64,000 nucleotides of DNA from Pseudomonadota bacterium (GTDB lineage Bacteria > Pseudomonadota > Alphaproteobacteria > Rhizobiales > Xanthobacteraceae). The notes beneath the pieces are model-generated. The model was not told the DNA's origin and ran no database searches. It saw nothing but the letters and a program-made list of their open reading frames with translations. This document shows, in pieces, positions 17,011 to 25,510 of this stretch. Every line of letters starts with the position of its first letter. Position 1 is the first letter of the stretch. The translations under genes and the position numbers were made by a program. The DNA lies in NCBI GenBank assembly GCA_023404675.1, contig JAEYAW010000033.1, positions 62,001 through 126,000 on the forward strand. Direction: 5' to 3'.

Positions 17011-17781
17011 ATGAAGCTTGAGGCGGCGAGCGCGCCGGTGCTGACGGTCGAAGGGCCGCGCGCCACCATCCGGATCAACCGGCCGGACCATGCCAACCGC
17101 CTGCAGCCGGAGGATCTTGCAGCGCTGGTGGCGGCGTTCGACCGGATCGAGGCCATGGACGACGTGCGGGTGCTGGTCGTGACCGGCACCGGCCGCATTT
17201 TCAGTTCGGGCTTTCACCTCGGTGCGATCAAGGCCAGCGCGCCGGAGGAGGGCGAGGACGGGGTGGCGTTCGAGACCGTCGCCGACCGGCTGGAGACGCT
17301 TCGCGTGCCGACCATCTGCCGGCTGAACGGCGGCGTTTATGGCGGCGCGACCGATCTGGCGCTGGCCTGCGATTTCCGGATCGGCACCGAGACCTGCCAG
17401 ATGTTCATGCCCGCCGCCCGGCTGGGCCTGCACTATTACCGCAGCGGGCTGGTGCGCTACGTCTCGCGGCTGGGGCCCGACGTGGCCAAGCGGCTGTTTC
17501 TCACCGCCGAGCGGATCGACGCGGCCGAGATGCTGCGGATCGGCTTTCTGACGCAGCTGGTGCCGTCGGCCGAGCTGGATCAGGTGGTCGATGCGCTGGC
17601 GCAGACACTCTGCGCCAATGCGCCGCACGCCGTGCAAAACATGAAGCGCACCATTAACGAGATCGCGCACGGATGCCTCGATGAGGCCGAGGCCGACCGC
17701 CGCCATCGCGACAGCCTGAACGGCGACGAACTTAAGGAAGGCGCGGCGGCAATCACCGAAAAACGTCCGCCGCGGTTTTGA
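17011..17781 (+). CDS. Enoyl-CoA hydratase/isomerase family protein (256 aa)
   Basis: Crotonase fold: ATIRINRPDHANRLQPEDL, VLVVTGTGRIFSSGFHLGAI forming the first oxyanion-hole segment, NGGVYGGATDLALACDFRIG the second, and the C-terminal LDEAEADRRHRDS helix. The start is the ATG at 17011 after GGGGAG; a TTG further upstream was rejected. In place of the usual catalytic P-E-x-x-x-G segment it has ARLGLHYYRSGLVRYVSRLG, so hydratase activity should not be assumed. It stands alone, divergent from the cNMP operon. Confidence 0.85.
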   Translation: MKLEAASAPVLTVEGPRATIRINRPDHANRLQPEDLAALVAAFDRIEAMDDVRVLVVTGTGRIFSSGFHLGAIKASAPEEGEDGVAFETVADRLETLRVPTICRLNGGVYGGATDLALACDFRIGTETCQMFMPAARLGLHYYRSGLVRYVSRLGPDVAKRLFLTAERIDAAEMLRIGFLTQLVPSAELDQVVDALAQTLCANAPHAVQNMKRTINEIAHGCLDEAEADRRHRDSLNGDELKEGAAAITEKRPPRF

Positions 17782-17798
17782 TTTTCTTTCGCAGAACT

Positions 17799-17874
17799 GT
17801 AGCCCGCATGACGCGGAGCGAAATGTGGGTGCGGCCTTAAAATCCCGGATTGCGTTTCGCTCCATCCCGGCTAC
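17799..17874. repeat. Palindromic intergenic repeat (GTAGCC...GGCTAC)
   Basis: Imperfect inverted repeat starting GTAGCCCGCATG and ending CCATCCCGGCTAC, with GGAGCGAAA and TTTCGCTCC as inner arms. The layout fits a well-known type of Bradyrhizobiaceae REP element. It lies between the ends of two convergent genes together with another repeat at 18007. Confidence 0.65.
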
Positions 17875-18006
17875 ATTTTTTCCGCCCTCATTCCGGGGCG
17901 CGAGCGCAGCGACGCGAGCCCGCAATCCATAACCACCACAGGGCATATGAATTCCGGATGCGGGCAGGTCGTTTTGACGGAAACGCTTGCCAGGCTGGCT
18001 GAGCGC

Positions 18007-18115
18007 TCCCTCTTCCTTGAGGGAGAGGGTTGGGGGTGAGGGGGCAGACCTCTCGACCAGAACGTGCCCCTCACCGACGCGGTGCGCCGACCTCTCCCCA
18101 GAGGGGAGAGGTGAG
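18007..18115. repeat. REP-like palindromic element, second copy of the 199-307 type
   Basis: The same order of blocks as at 199-307: a CCCTC..GAGGG hairpin, GGGGGTGAGGGG, CCCCTCACC, then CCTCTCCCC..GGGGAGAGG. Together with 17799-17874 it fills the 406-bp gap between convergent genes, where no gene was found. Confidence 0.7.
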
Positions 18116-18187
18116 GACGGCATTCCCGTCTCGACATGAAATGCCATCGCCCGCAGAAACCCGCCGGACTCACGGGAAGGCTCTGCT

Positions 18188-18889
18188 TTATTCCCCCACG
18201 AACGTCGCGGCCTGTTCGATGCTGGCGCGCGAGGTGCGATAGCTGTTGACCTTGTGCTCGGTATCCGAATAGCCGAACGAGATCGCGCACACCACCTTGC
18301 GGTCGTCCCCGAAGCCGAAGTGCTTGCGTACGACGCGGGCATGAAACGCGATGGCGGCCTGGGGAATGGTCGCGACCCCGAGCGCCTGTGCGGCCAGCAT
18401 GAAATTGCTGACATACAGACCGCAGTCGATCGCACCATAGATGCCGAGCGCCTCATCGCTGGTGATGATCGCCACGTGCGGTGCGCCGAACAGGTTGAAG
18501 TTCTCAAGCGCCTGCTTCGCATACGCTTCCTTGTCGCCGCGTGCGATGCCGAGCGTGTTGTAGAGCTGGAAGCCGCTCTCGCGCCGCCGTTCCAGATAGA
18601 CGCCTCGATACTCGCGCGGAAACTCGAAGTCGCCGCTCTGCGGCGTACCGCTGGACGCGGTCTTGTACATCAGCTCGCGAAACTTTTGCGTTTCCGCGCC
18701 GGAGGTGATGATCACCTGCCAGGCCTGGCTGTTGCACCATGAGGCGCTGCGCTGGGCCACGCTCAGGATGCGCTCGATGGTCGCGCGCGGCACGGGGTCC
18801 GGTTTGAAGGCGCGGCACGAATGCCGGGCAATCAGAAGCTGTTCGACGACGTCGATCGGAGCGATGTCGGTCGGGGTCTTCATGTCCAT
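18188..18889 (-). CDS. Nitroreductase family protein (233 aa)
   Basis: FMN-dependent nitroreductase fold. The N-terminal LLIARHSCRAFKPDPVPRATIERIL has the R-x-S-x-R FMN-binding motif, followed by QRSASWCNSQAWQVIIT. The dimer/FMN segment IDCGLYVSNFMLAAQALGVATIP and the C-terminal ISFGYSDTEHKVNSYRTSRA complete the family pattern. The ATG at 18889 overlaps the preceding ACAD stop (TGATG), so it is translationally coupled to an acyl-CoA dehydrogenase. It might reduce an enone or quinone intermediate, or the flavin partner, in the same pathway (inference). Confidence 0.9.
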   Translation of the reverse strand: MDMKTPTDIAPIDVVEQLLIARHSCRAFKPDPVPRATIERILSVAQRSASWCNSQAWQVIITSGAETQKFRELMYKTASSGTPQSGDFEFPREYRGVYLERRRESGFQLYNTLGIARGDKEAYAKQALENFNLFGAPHVAIITSDEALGIYGAIDCGLYVSNFMLAAQALGVATIPQAAIAFHARVVRKHFGFGDDRKVVCAISFGYSDTEHKVNSYRTSRASIEQAATFVGE

Positions 18890-20133
18890 CAGCTGCGTCC
18901 CCTGGTCGGAATCTTGTTGAACGGCACGTCCTTGTCGACCCGGATGTCGCCGGGCAGGCCGAGCACGCGCTCGGCGATGATATTGCGAAGGATCTCGTCC
19001 GTCCCCCCCGCGATGCGCATGCCGGGTGCGCCGAGCAGCATCGCCTGGAATTTTCCGGTCGCCTCGGCCGCTTCGCCCGACAGCACGCCCGCCGCGCCTT
19101 CGAGGTCCATGGCGAAGGCCGCGATGTCCTGCAGCATCGTGCCCGACACCAGCTTGCCGATGGAGTTCTCCGGCCCCGGCCTCTCGCCGCGCGACAGCGC
19201 GGAGATCAGACGATAGCTGGTGTATTTCAGGCCGCTGGCCTTCACCGCCCAGTCCGCGAGCTTCGCACGCACCGCCTTGTCGTCGATGGCAGGGCCATCC
19301 TCCGTCACGAGGTTGGCACAGAAGTCGAAGATTTCGGGAAAGCCCGTGGTGCCGCGCGCGCCGATCGACATGCGCTCGTTCATGAGTGTGGTGAGGGAGA
19401 CGTTCCAGCCGTCGCCGACTGCGCCAAGACGCTGGCTGTCCGGAATCCGCACGTTGGTGAAGAACACCTCGTTGAATTCCTGCATGCCGTTGGCCTGCTT
19501 GATCGGCTTCACCTCGACGCCGGGACTCTTCATGTCCAGAAAGAACATGGTGAGACCCTTGTGCTTGGGTACCGTGGGATCGGTGCGGGTGATGAGCAGG
19601 CCGTAGTCGGAATAATGCGCGCCGGAGGTCCAGATCTTCTGGCCGTTGACGATCCAGTCGTCGCCGTCCCGCTCGGCGCGGGTGCGCAGGCCCGCGACGT
19701 CGGAGCCGCCGGCGGGCTCGGAGAACAACTGGCACCAGATGTTCTCGCCGGAGGCAAGCTTCGGCAGATATTTCTTTTTCTGCTCCTCGCTGGCATAGGC
19801 CATCACGGTCGGGCCGCACATGCCCTCGCCGATCTGGAACGGCTGCGTCAGCTTGCCGTAGACGCCTTCTTCCTGCTGCCAGATCACCTTCTCGATCGGG
19901 GATGCGCCGCGTCCGCCATAGGCGGCGGGCCATGTCAGGCAGGCCCAGCCGCCATCGTATTTTTTCTTCTGCCACTCCTTGCCAGCCTCGACCATGTCGC
20001 GCTTCTTCAGCGCGATGCGGCCGAGCGAGGATTGCGACAGCTCGGTTTCCAGGTCCTTCGGCGCGTTGGCGGCGACGAAGGCGCGCGCCTTGGCCCGAAA
20101 CTCGGCTTCCTGCGGGGTGTCGTCGAAATTCAT
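18889..20133 (-). CDS. Acyl-CoA dehydrogenase, first of a tandem pair (414 aa)
   Basis: Full-length ACAD. NIWCQLFSEPAGGSDVAGL is the FAD/acyl signature, NGQKIWTSGAHYSDYGLL the conserved middle, and MNERMSIGARGTTGF carries the likely catalytic glutamate on the helix used by long-chain/aryl side-chain ACADs. The end AGGTDEILRNIIAERVLGLPGD is typical. It is very close to the next gene upstream at both protein and DNA level, down to the shared C-terminus NKIPTRGRS. The two are only 18 bp apart. Confidence 0.93.
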   Translation of the reverse strand: MNFDDTPQEAEFRAKARAFVAANAPKDLETELSQSSLGRIALKKRDMVEAGKEWQKKKYDGGWACLTWPAAYGGRGASPIEKVIWQQEEGVYGKLTQPFQIGEGMCGPTVMAYASEEQKKKYLPKLASGENIWCQLFSEPAGGSDVAGLRTRAERDGDDWIVNGQKIWTSGAHYSDYGLLITRTDPTVPKHKGLTMFFLDMKSPGVEVKPIKQANGMQEFNEVFFTNVRIPDSQRLGAVGDGWNVSLTTLMNERMSIGARGTTGFPEIFDFCANLVTEDGPAIDDKAVRAKLADWAVKASGLKYTSYRLISALSRGERPGPENSIGKLVSGTMLQDIAAFAMDLEGAAGVLSGEAAEATGKFQAMLLGAPGMRIAGGTDEILRNIIAERVLGLPGDIRVDKDVPFNKIPTRGRS

Positions 20134-20151
20134 ATTCGCTCTCCGCTCCTG

Positions 20152-21399
20152 TCAGCTGCGCCCGCGTGTCGGGATCTTGTTGAACGGCACGTCCTTGTCG
20201 ACCCGGATGTCGCCGGGCAGGCCGAGCACGCGTTCGGCGATGATGTTGCGCAGGATCTCGTCGGTGCCGCCCTCGACGCGCGTGGCAGGCGAGCGCAGCA
20301 GCATCGCCTGGAATTTTCCGGCCTGCTCGTCATTGTCCGCGCCGGCCAGCACGCCGCCCGCGCCCTGCAGGTCGAGCGCATACATCGCGACATCCTGGAT
20401 CATCGCGCCCGCAACCAGTTTGCCGATGGAGTTCTCCGGTCCCGGCCGCTCGCCGCGCGACAGCGCCGAGATGGTGCGGTAGCTGGTGTAGCGCAGGCCC
20501 GAGGCGCGCACCGCCCAGTTCGCCAGTTTGGAGCGTACCGACCGATCGTCGAGCGCCGCGCCGTCCTCGGTCACAAGCCGGTTGCAGAACTCGAACAGCT
20601 CCGGAAATCCGGTCGCGACATTGGCGCCGATCGACATGCGCTCGTTCATCAGCGTGGTGAGCGAGACGTTCCAGCCGTCGCCGACCGCGCCCAGCCGCTG
20701 GCTGTCCGGGATCCGCACATTGGTGAAGTAGACCTCGTTGAACTCGCTCTGCCCGTTGGCCTGCTTGATCGGCCTGATCTCGACGCCGGGGCTTTTCATG
20801 CTCAGGAAGAACATGGTCAGGCCCTTGTGCTTGGGCACGGTCGGATCGGTGCGGGTGATCAGGATGCCGTAGTCCGAATGGTGCGCGCCGGATGTCCAGA
20901 TCTTCTGGCCGTTGACGATCCAGTCGTCGCCGTCGCGTTCCGCGCGCGTGCGCAGGCCCGCGACGTCGGAGCCGCCCGCCGGTTCGGAGAACAGCTGGCA
21001 CCAGATGGTCTCGCCCGCCGCCAGCGGCGGCAGATATTTTTTCTTCTGCTCCTCGCTGGCATAGGCCATCACCGTCGGGCCGCACATGCCGTGGCCGATG
21101 ATGAAGGTGTGGCTCAGCTTGCCGTAAAGCCCTTCCTCCTGCTGCCAGATCACGCGTTCGATCGGCGTCGCGCCGCGTCCGCCATATTCCTTCGGCCAGT
21201 GCAGGCACGCCCAGCCGGCATCGAATTTCTTCTTCTGCCATGCCTTCGCGGCGTCGATGACATTGGCGTTCGTCAGCGTCAGACGCCCGAGCGAGGCCTT
21301 GCGGAGATCCTCCTCGTATTGCTTCGGCGCGTTGGCGTCGATCCATTGGCGCGCCTCGGCGCGGAAAGCGGCTTCCTGCGGGGTGTCGTCGAAATTCAT
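20152..21399 (-). CDS. Acyl-CoA dehydrogenase, second of a tandem pair (415 aa)
   Basis: Paralogue of the 18889-20133 gene with the same domains: WCQLFSEPAGGSDVAGL, NGQKIWTSGAHHSDYGIL, MNERMSIGANVATGF and EGGTDEILRNIIAERVLGLPGD. The C-terminal coding DNA is almost identical in the two copies. Both lie in a run of CoA-ester genes transcribed leftward behind a feruloyl-CoA synthase. They may accept related substrates or form a heteromer; which is not visible. Confidence 0.93.
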   Translation of the reverse strand: MNFDDTPQEAAFRAEARQWIDANAPKQYEEDLRKASLGRLTLTNANVIDAAKAWQKKKFDAGWACLHWPKEYGGRGATPIERVIWQQEEGLYGKLSHTFIIGHGMCGPTVMAYASEEQKKKYLPPLAAGETIWCQLFSEPAGGSDVAGLRTRAERDGDDWIVNGQKIWTSGAHHSDYGILITRTDPTVPKHKGLTMFFLSMKSPGVEIRPIKQANGQSEFNEVYFTNVRIPDSQRLGAVGDGWNVSLTTLMNERMSIGANVATGFPELFEFCNRLVTEDGAALDDRSVRSKLANWAVRASGLRYTSYRTISALSRGERPGPENSIGKLVAGAMIQDVAMYALDLQGAGGVLAGADNDEQAGKFQAMLLRSPATRVEGGTDEILRNIIAERVLGLPGDIRVDKDVPFNKIPTRGRS

Positions 21400-21415
21400 C
21401 GGGCGATCCTCCGGT

Positions 21416-22543
21416 TCAGGCCGCGTTGCGGCGGCGCATGCGCTCGATCAGCGCGTCTTCCCAGTGCGACTGGCTGCCGAGGCCGAGCGCCAGCGCGTTG
21501 GCGCGGCGATAATACAGATGGCAGTCGAACTCCCAGGTGAAGCCCATGCCGCCATGCACCTGGATGTTCTGCTTGGCGCAGTGCTGGAACGCCTGCGTGG
21601 CGCTGATGCGCGCGGTGGCGGCAGCCTCCGGCAGTTCGGAGGCGTTGGTGGAGAGCGCCCATGCGCCGTAATAGCTGTTGGAGCGCGCCAGCGTTGCGGA
21701 GACATACATGTCGGCCAGAATATGCTTGATCGCCTGGAACGAGCCGATCTGGCGGCCGAACGCAATGCGGTCGAGCGCATAGTCGCGCGCCATCTCCAGC
21801 GCGCGGTCCGCGCCGCCGACCTGCTCGAACGCGGTCAGCACCGCCGCGCGGTCGAGGATCTGGCTGAGCAGGCTCCAGCCTTCGCCCGGCTTCCCGAGCG
21901 GTTCGGCCGCCGCGCCCTTGAAGACGATCTCGGCCTGATCATGGGTCGGGTCGATGCTGGTCAGCGATGTGGCCGTCACGCCCGCGCCCTTCAGATCGAC
22001 GAGAAACAGACCGATGTCGGTCTCGCGGCCGGCATTGCCGGTGCGGGCCGCGACGATGGCGAAATCGGCGATGGCGCCGTCCGCCACCGGCTTCTTCACG
22101 CCGTCGAGCTTGCCGCCGCTGACGCTGGCCTTGATCGCCTTGGGCGAGGGATTGCCCTGGCCCTCGAACAGCGCCAGCGCGCCGATGGCCTCGCCGGACG
22201 CGATCTTCGGCAGCCATGTCTTCTTCTGCTCGTCGCTGCCCGCCAGCATCAGCGCCTCGGCGGCGAGATAGACGGTGGAGGCGAATGGCACGGGTGCGAC
22301 CGCGCGGCCGAGCTCCTCGGCGATCACGCAGAGTTCGAGATGGCCCGCGCCCGCGCCGCCATATTCCTCCGGGATCGCGACGCCGAGGAAGCCCATCTCG
22401 GCGAGGCCCTGCCACAGCGCTTTGTCATAGGGCGCCTGTCCTTCGAGCACGGCGCGCACCGTCTTCGGCGGGCATTTTTCGGAGAGGAAGCGCCGCGCCT
22501 GATCGCGGAGCTGCTTCTGGTCGTCGGAGAAATCGAAGTTCAT
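21416..22543 (-). CDS. Acyl-CoA dehydrogenase, third member of the cluster (375 aa)
   Basis: ACAD with N-terminal MNFDFSDDQKQLRDQARRFL and GVAIPEEYGGAGAGHLELC. The middle domain is divergent (ALFEGQGNPSPKAIKASVSG), without the usual T-E-P-x-x-G-S-D signature. The C-terminal domain has LDRIAFGRQIGSFQAIKHILAD and QVHGGMGFTWEFDCHLYYRR. Such short, signature-poor ACADs usually pair with a canonical ACAD, here one of the tandem copies 16 bp downstream. A standalone dehydrogenase is still possible. Confidence 0.9.
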   Translation of the reverse strand: MNFDFSDDQKQLRDQARRFLSEKCPPKTVRAVLEGQAPYDKALWQGLAEMGFLGVAIPEEYGGAGAGHLELCVIAEELGRAVAPVPFASTVYLAAEALMLAGSDEQKKTWLPKIASGEAIGALALFEGQGNPSPKAIKASVSGGKLDGVKKPVADGAIADFAIVAARTGNAGRETDIGLFLVDLKGAGVTATSLTSIDPTHDQAEIVFKGAAAEPLGKPGEGWSLLSQILDRAAVLTAFEQVGGADRALEMARDYALDRIAFGRQIGSFQAIKHILADMYVSATLARSNSYYGAWALSTNASELPEAAATARISATQAFQHCAKQNIQVHGGMGFTWEFDCHLYYRRANALALGLGSQSHWEDALIERMRRRNAA

Positions 22544-22588
22544 GGCGGGTGTTTCCGGTTAATAGTTTATTTTTGTGTTTGGCCTTTT

Positions 22589-22614
22589 CACCTCTCCCCC
22601 TCGCGGGGAGAGAG
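22589..22614. repeat. Short REP-like hairpin
   Basis: CCTCTCCCC-CTCG-CGGGGAGAGAG arms repeat the motif of the longer elements at 199 and 18007. It lies between two leftward genes and could limit read-through or protect mRNA ends. Confidence 0.5.
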
Positions 22615-22646
22615 TTTGTCGAACGCGACTGTCATGCGTCGGAGCG

Positions 22647-24521
22647 TCACAGCACGATCACGTCGTCGGCCGGTGGCTCGGCGTAGAGCCGCTCCACCAG
22701 ATCGGCGCGGCGATCGAGCCCGGCGCGCTGGTTGATGTAGCCCTTGTCGGTCAATTCATTGCCGTCGATGGAGGGCGGCTCGGCCATCAGCAGCGCACGG
22801 GCCACGCGCAGGCTGCTGGAGCCCTCGCTGGATGCATTGTGTGCTTCAAGGCCCGCGCGGACGGCCGCGATCACCGCCGGATGATGAATGATCGTCTCCG
22901 GGGTCGCCGCCGGCTCGTTGATGAGCTGTCGGCAGGCGTCGATGTTCGGCCAGATCAGGAGGCCGACGTAAGGCCGGTCCTGCCCGGTGACGAGCGCGTC
23001 CTGAACCACCGGCGTCGCGGCGGCGATCGCCGAGACGCGCAGCGTGCCGACCTGCACGAAGGTGCCGGTGGTGAGCTTGAAGTCCTCCACCACGCGGCCG
23101 GCGAAGATCAGCCCGGCCGCTGGATCGTTGTCGTCCACGAAGGTCGCCGCATCGCCGATCTTGTAGAAGCCTTCCTCGTCGAAGGCGGCCTCGGTGAGGT
23201 CGGGCCGCCCGAAGTAGCCGGGCGTGACGTTCGAGCCGCGCACGCGGATTTCGTATTTCGGCCCGAACGGCACGAGCTTGAGTTCGACGCCGGGAAACGG
23301 CAGGCCGATCAGGCCGACGCGCTCGGTGTCCCAATAGGTGCCGGTAGAGGTCGGCGCGGTCTCGGTCGAGCCCCAGCCGGTATAGAACACCAGCCGCTCG
23401 CCGGTGGTGCGCACCGCCAGCGCCTGCATCCGGTCGTAGAGATCGTCCGGCAGGCGTGCGCCGCCATAGGCGAGGAAGCCGAGATTCTTGAAGAACGTCC
23501 GCGCCAGTGCGTCGTCGTGCTCCATCGCTGTGGCGAGCGCGGCATAGCCCGCCGGCACGTTGGCGTAATAGGTCGGCGAGATGTCGCGCAGATTGCGGAT
23601 GGTCTCGTCGAATAGCCCGGGAACCGGCTTGCCCTCATCGATATAGAGCGTGCCGCCCTCGATCAGCACCGGATTGAACAGCGCGTTGCCGCCCATGGTG
23701 TGATTCCACGGCATCCAGTCGAGATAGGTGGCGGGCGGATCGTTCGGCTGGCGCGGGCGCACCTGCCGCATCATGGCGGCGTTGGCGCACATCATGCGCT
23801 GGGTGTTGATCACGGCCTTCGGCATGCCGGTGGAGCCGGAGGTGAACAGGAGCTTGCCCACCGTGTCCGGCGTGATCTGCCCGATGGAGGCTGCGACGGC
23901 TTCGGTCACGGGCGTTGCGGCAAGGTCGCTATAGGCGATGCTCGTCACCGACTGCGGCGGCCGCGCGACGTGAATGACAGTGATGCCATCGAGATCGAGC
24001 GCGCTCAGCGCTTTTTCGAAGGCCGGGCCGTCCTGCACCATCACGACCGCGGGCTTGATCAGGTCGAACAGGAATTTCAGCTTCGCGTGGTCGTGGCTGA
24101 GCAGCGAATAGGCCGGCGACACCGGCGCGGCGGGCAGGCGGGCCTGCATCGCGGCCATGGTCATCAGCGCGTGTTCGATGGAGTTGCCGCTGAGGATCGC
24201 GACGGGACGCTGATCCTTGACGCCGAGATCGAGCAGCCCCTGCGTCAGGCCGTCCACCGCGCGCTTGGCTTCCGCGAACGAGATGCGCCGCCAGGCGCGG
24301 TCCGGTCCGCCGCGCTGCGCCAGCCAGGTGTCGTTGGGCTTTTCTTTCGCCCACCGTGTCAGATGCTCGGGCAGATGGGTGCTGACGCCCTGCAGCGGGA
24401 TCCGTGATTTCATCACGATCACGCCATCGGGACGGCGCTCTACCGCGATGTCGCGCTCGCCCCAATGCACTTTGCGGAAAGGCGCCTTGTCGGGAAGCTT
24501 GGCTGCTGTCGCGACGTTCAT
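22647..24521 (-). CDS. Feruloyl-CoA synthase (624 aa)
   Basis: ANL-superfamily acyl-CoA ligase. The AMP-binding loop LLFTSGSTGMPKAVINTQ and the motifs YTGWGSTETAPTSTG and FYKIGDAATFVDDND are intact. RVVEDFKLTTGTFVQVGTLR replaces the usual R-x-K-x-x-I hinge, a feature of the feruloyl-CoA synthase subgroup. The length of about 620 residues also fits that group. The start ATG at 24521 follows GGAGGAATCAG. It would activate ferulate, coumarate or a similar hydroxycinnamate with CoA and ATP at the head of the neighbouring CoA-ester pathway. Confidence 0.88.
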   Translation of the reverse strand: MNVATAAKLPDKAPFRKVHWGERDIAVERRPDGVIVMKSRIPLQGVSTHLPEHLTRWAKEKPNDTWLAQRGGPDRAWRRISFAEAKRAVDGLTQGLLDLGVKDQRPVAILSGNSIEHALMTMAAMQARLPAAPVSPAYSLLSHDHAKLKFLFDLIKPAVVMVQDGPAFEKALSALDLDGITVIHVARPPQSVTSIAYSDLAATPVTEAVAASIGQITPDTVGKLLFTSGSTGMPKAVINTQRMMCANAAMMRQVRPRQPNDPPATYLDWMPWNHTMGGNALFNPVLIEGGTLYIDEGKPVPGLFDETIRNLRDISPTYYANVPAGYAALATAMEHDDALARTFFKNLGFLAYGGARLPDDLYDRMQALAVRTTGERLVFYTGWGSTETAPTSTGTYWDTERVGLIGLPFPGVELKLVPFGPKYEIRVRGSNVTPGYFGRPDLTEAAFDEEGFYKIGDAATFVDDNDPAAGLIFAGRVVEDFKLTTGTFVQVGTLRVSAIAAATPVVQDALVTGQDRPYVGLLIWPNIDACRQLINEPAATPETIIHHPAVIAAVRAGLEAHNASSEGSSSLRVARALLMAEPPSIDGNELTDKGYINQRAGLDRRADLVERLYAEPPADDVIVL

Positions 24522-24562
24522 CTGATTCCTCCGGAATTTTTTATGTTGGTTCCGAGCCGGCC

Positions 24563-25372
24563 TCAGGCCGTGCGATAGATCGGCTTTCGTTTCTCCAGAA
24601 ATGCCGCGATGCCCTCGGCGAAATCCTCCGAGCGGCTGCACAGCACCTGATTGCGATCCTCCATGGCGATGGCGGCCTCGATGGAGCCCGCGTCCACGCT
24701 CATGTTGAGGCATTCCTTTGACAGCCGCAGGCCGACCGGCGAGGCCGTCAGCATGGCGTCGATGTAAGGCTGCGCGGCGGCTTCCATCTGATCCGGCGCG
24801 ACCACCTCGGAGACGAGGCCGACGGCGAGCGCCCGTTCGGCATGGATGAAGCGGCCGGTGAGAATCAGTTCGGACGCGACCGAGACGCCGACGAGGCGCG
24901 GCAGGAAATAGCTGGTGCCGATGTCGCAGCCGCCGAGTCCGAGCTTGATGAAGGCGCAGTTCATCCGCGCATTGGTCGCGGCGATGCGGATGTCGGAGGC
25001 GAGCGCCAGCGCGAAACCGCCGCCCGCCGCCGCGCCCTGGATCAGCGTGATGATCGGCTGCGGGCAGCGCCGCATCTTCAGCACGATATCCGCGATGCTG
25101 CGCTGCTGGTCCAGCGATTCGGTGACGCCGGGCGGCTCTTTCTGGCCGCCACGCCGCTCAAGCGCATGTTTGAGGTCAAGCCCGGCGCAGAATGACTGGC
25201 CCGCGCCCTTGAGCAGCACCACGCGGGTGCGGCGGTCGCGTTGCAGGCGGTCGAAATAGGCGTTCAGTGCCTCGATCAGGGATGGGTCGAGCGCGTTCAG
25301 GCTTTCCGGGCGGTTCAGCGTGACCCGGTCAAGGCCGTCTTGGTGCTCGATCAGCAGCGGCTCGGCCACCAT
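24563..25372 (-). CDS. Enoyl-CoA hydratase/isomerase (269 aa)
   Basis: Crotonase-family enzyme: VTLNRPESLNALDPSLIEAL, LLKGAGQSFCAGLDLKHAL (first oxyanion segment), QGAAAGGGFALALASDIRIA (second) and IKLGLGGCDIGTSYFLPRLVG. ATG 25372 is preceded by AGGAG; the longer frame to 25423 lacks a ribosome site. Its place between feruloyl-CoA synthase and a 3-hydroxyacyl-CoA dehydrogenase suggests hydration of a cinnamoyl-type CoA ester. Whether it also cleaves the product as a hydratase-lyase cannot be told by eye. Confidence 0.9.
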   Translation of the reverse strand: MVAEPLLIEHQDGLDRVTLNRPESLNALDPSLIEALNAYFDRLQRDRRTRVVLLKGAGQSFCAGLDLKHALERRGGQKEPPGVTESLDQQRSIADIVLKMRRCPQPIITLIQGAAAGGGFALALASDIRIAATNARMNCAFIKLGLGGCDIGTSYFLPRLVGVSVASELILTGRFIHAERALAVGLVSEVVAPDQMEAAAQPYIDAMLTASPVGLRLSKECLNMSVDAGSIEAAIAMEDRNQVLCSRSEDFAEGIAAFLEKRKPIYRTA

Positions 25373-25510
25373 TGAACTCCTGCACTTGATTCGTTTCCTT
25401 GCCGCCATATGCAGCGGGGGCATCCGCTGCGGCGGCTCATCTTTTGTTGTTTTGTGCGAGGCGCGAACCGCGCCCCGCTTTCTTGTAGTCCGGCGTCGCG
25501 GGCTGCGCGG

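Noticed and set aside
19561..21540. A 659-codon open frame on the + strand
   Set aside because: It lies antisense to the tandem acyl-CoA dehydrogenases, repeats because they are duplicates, and has no domain or ribosome site.
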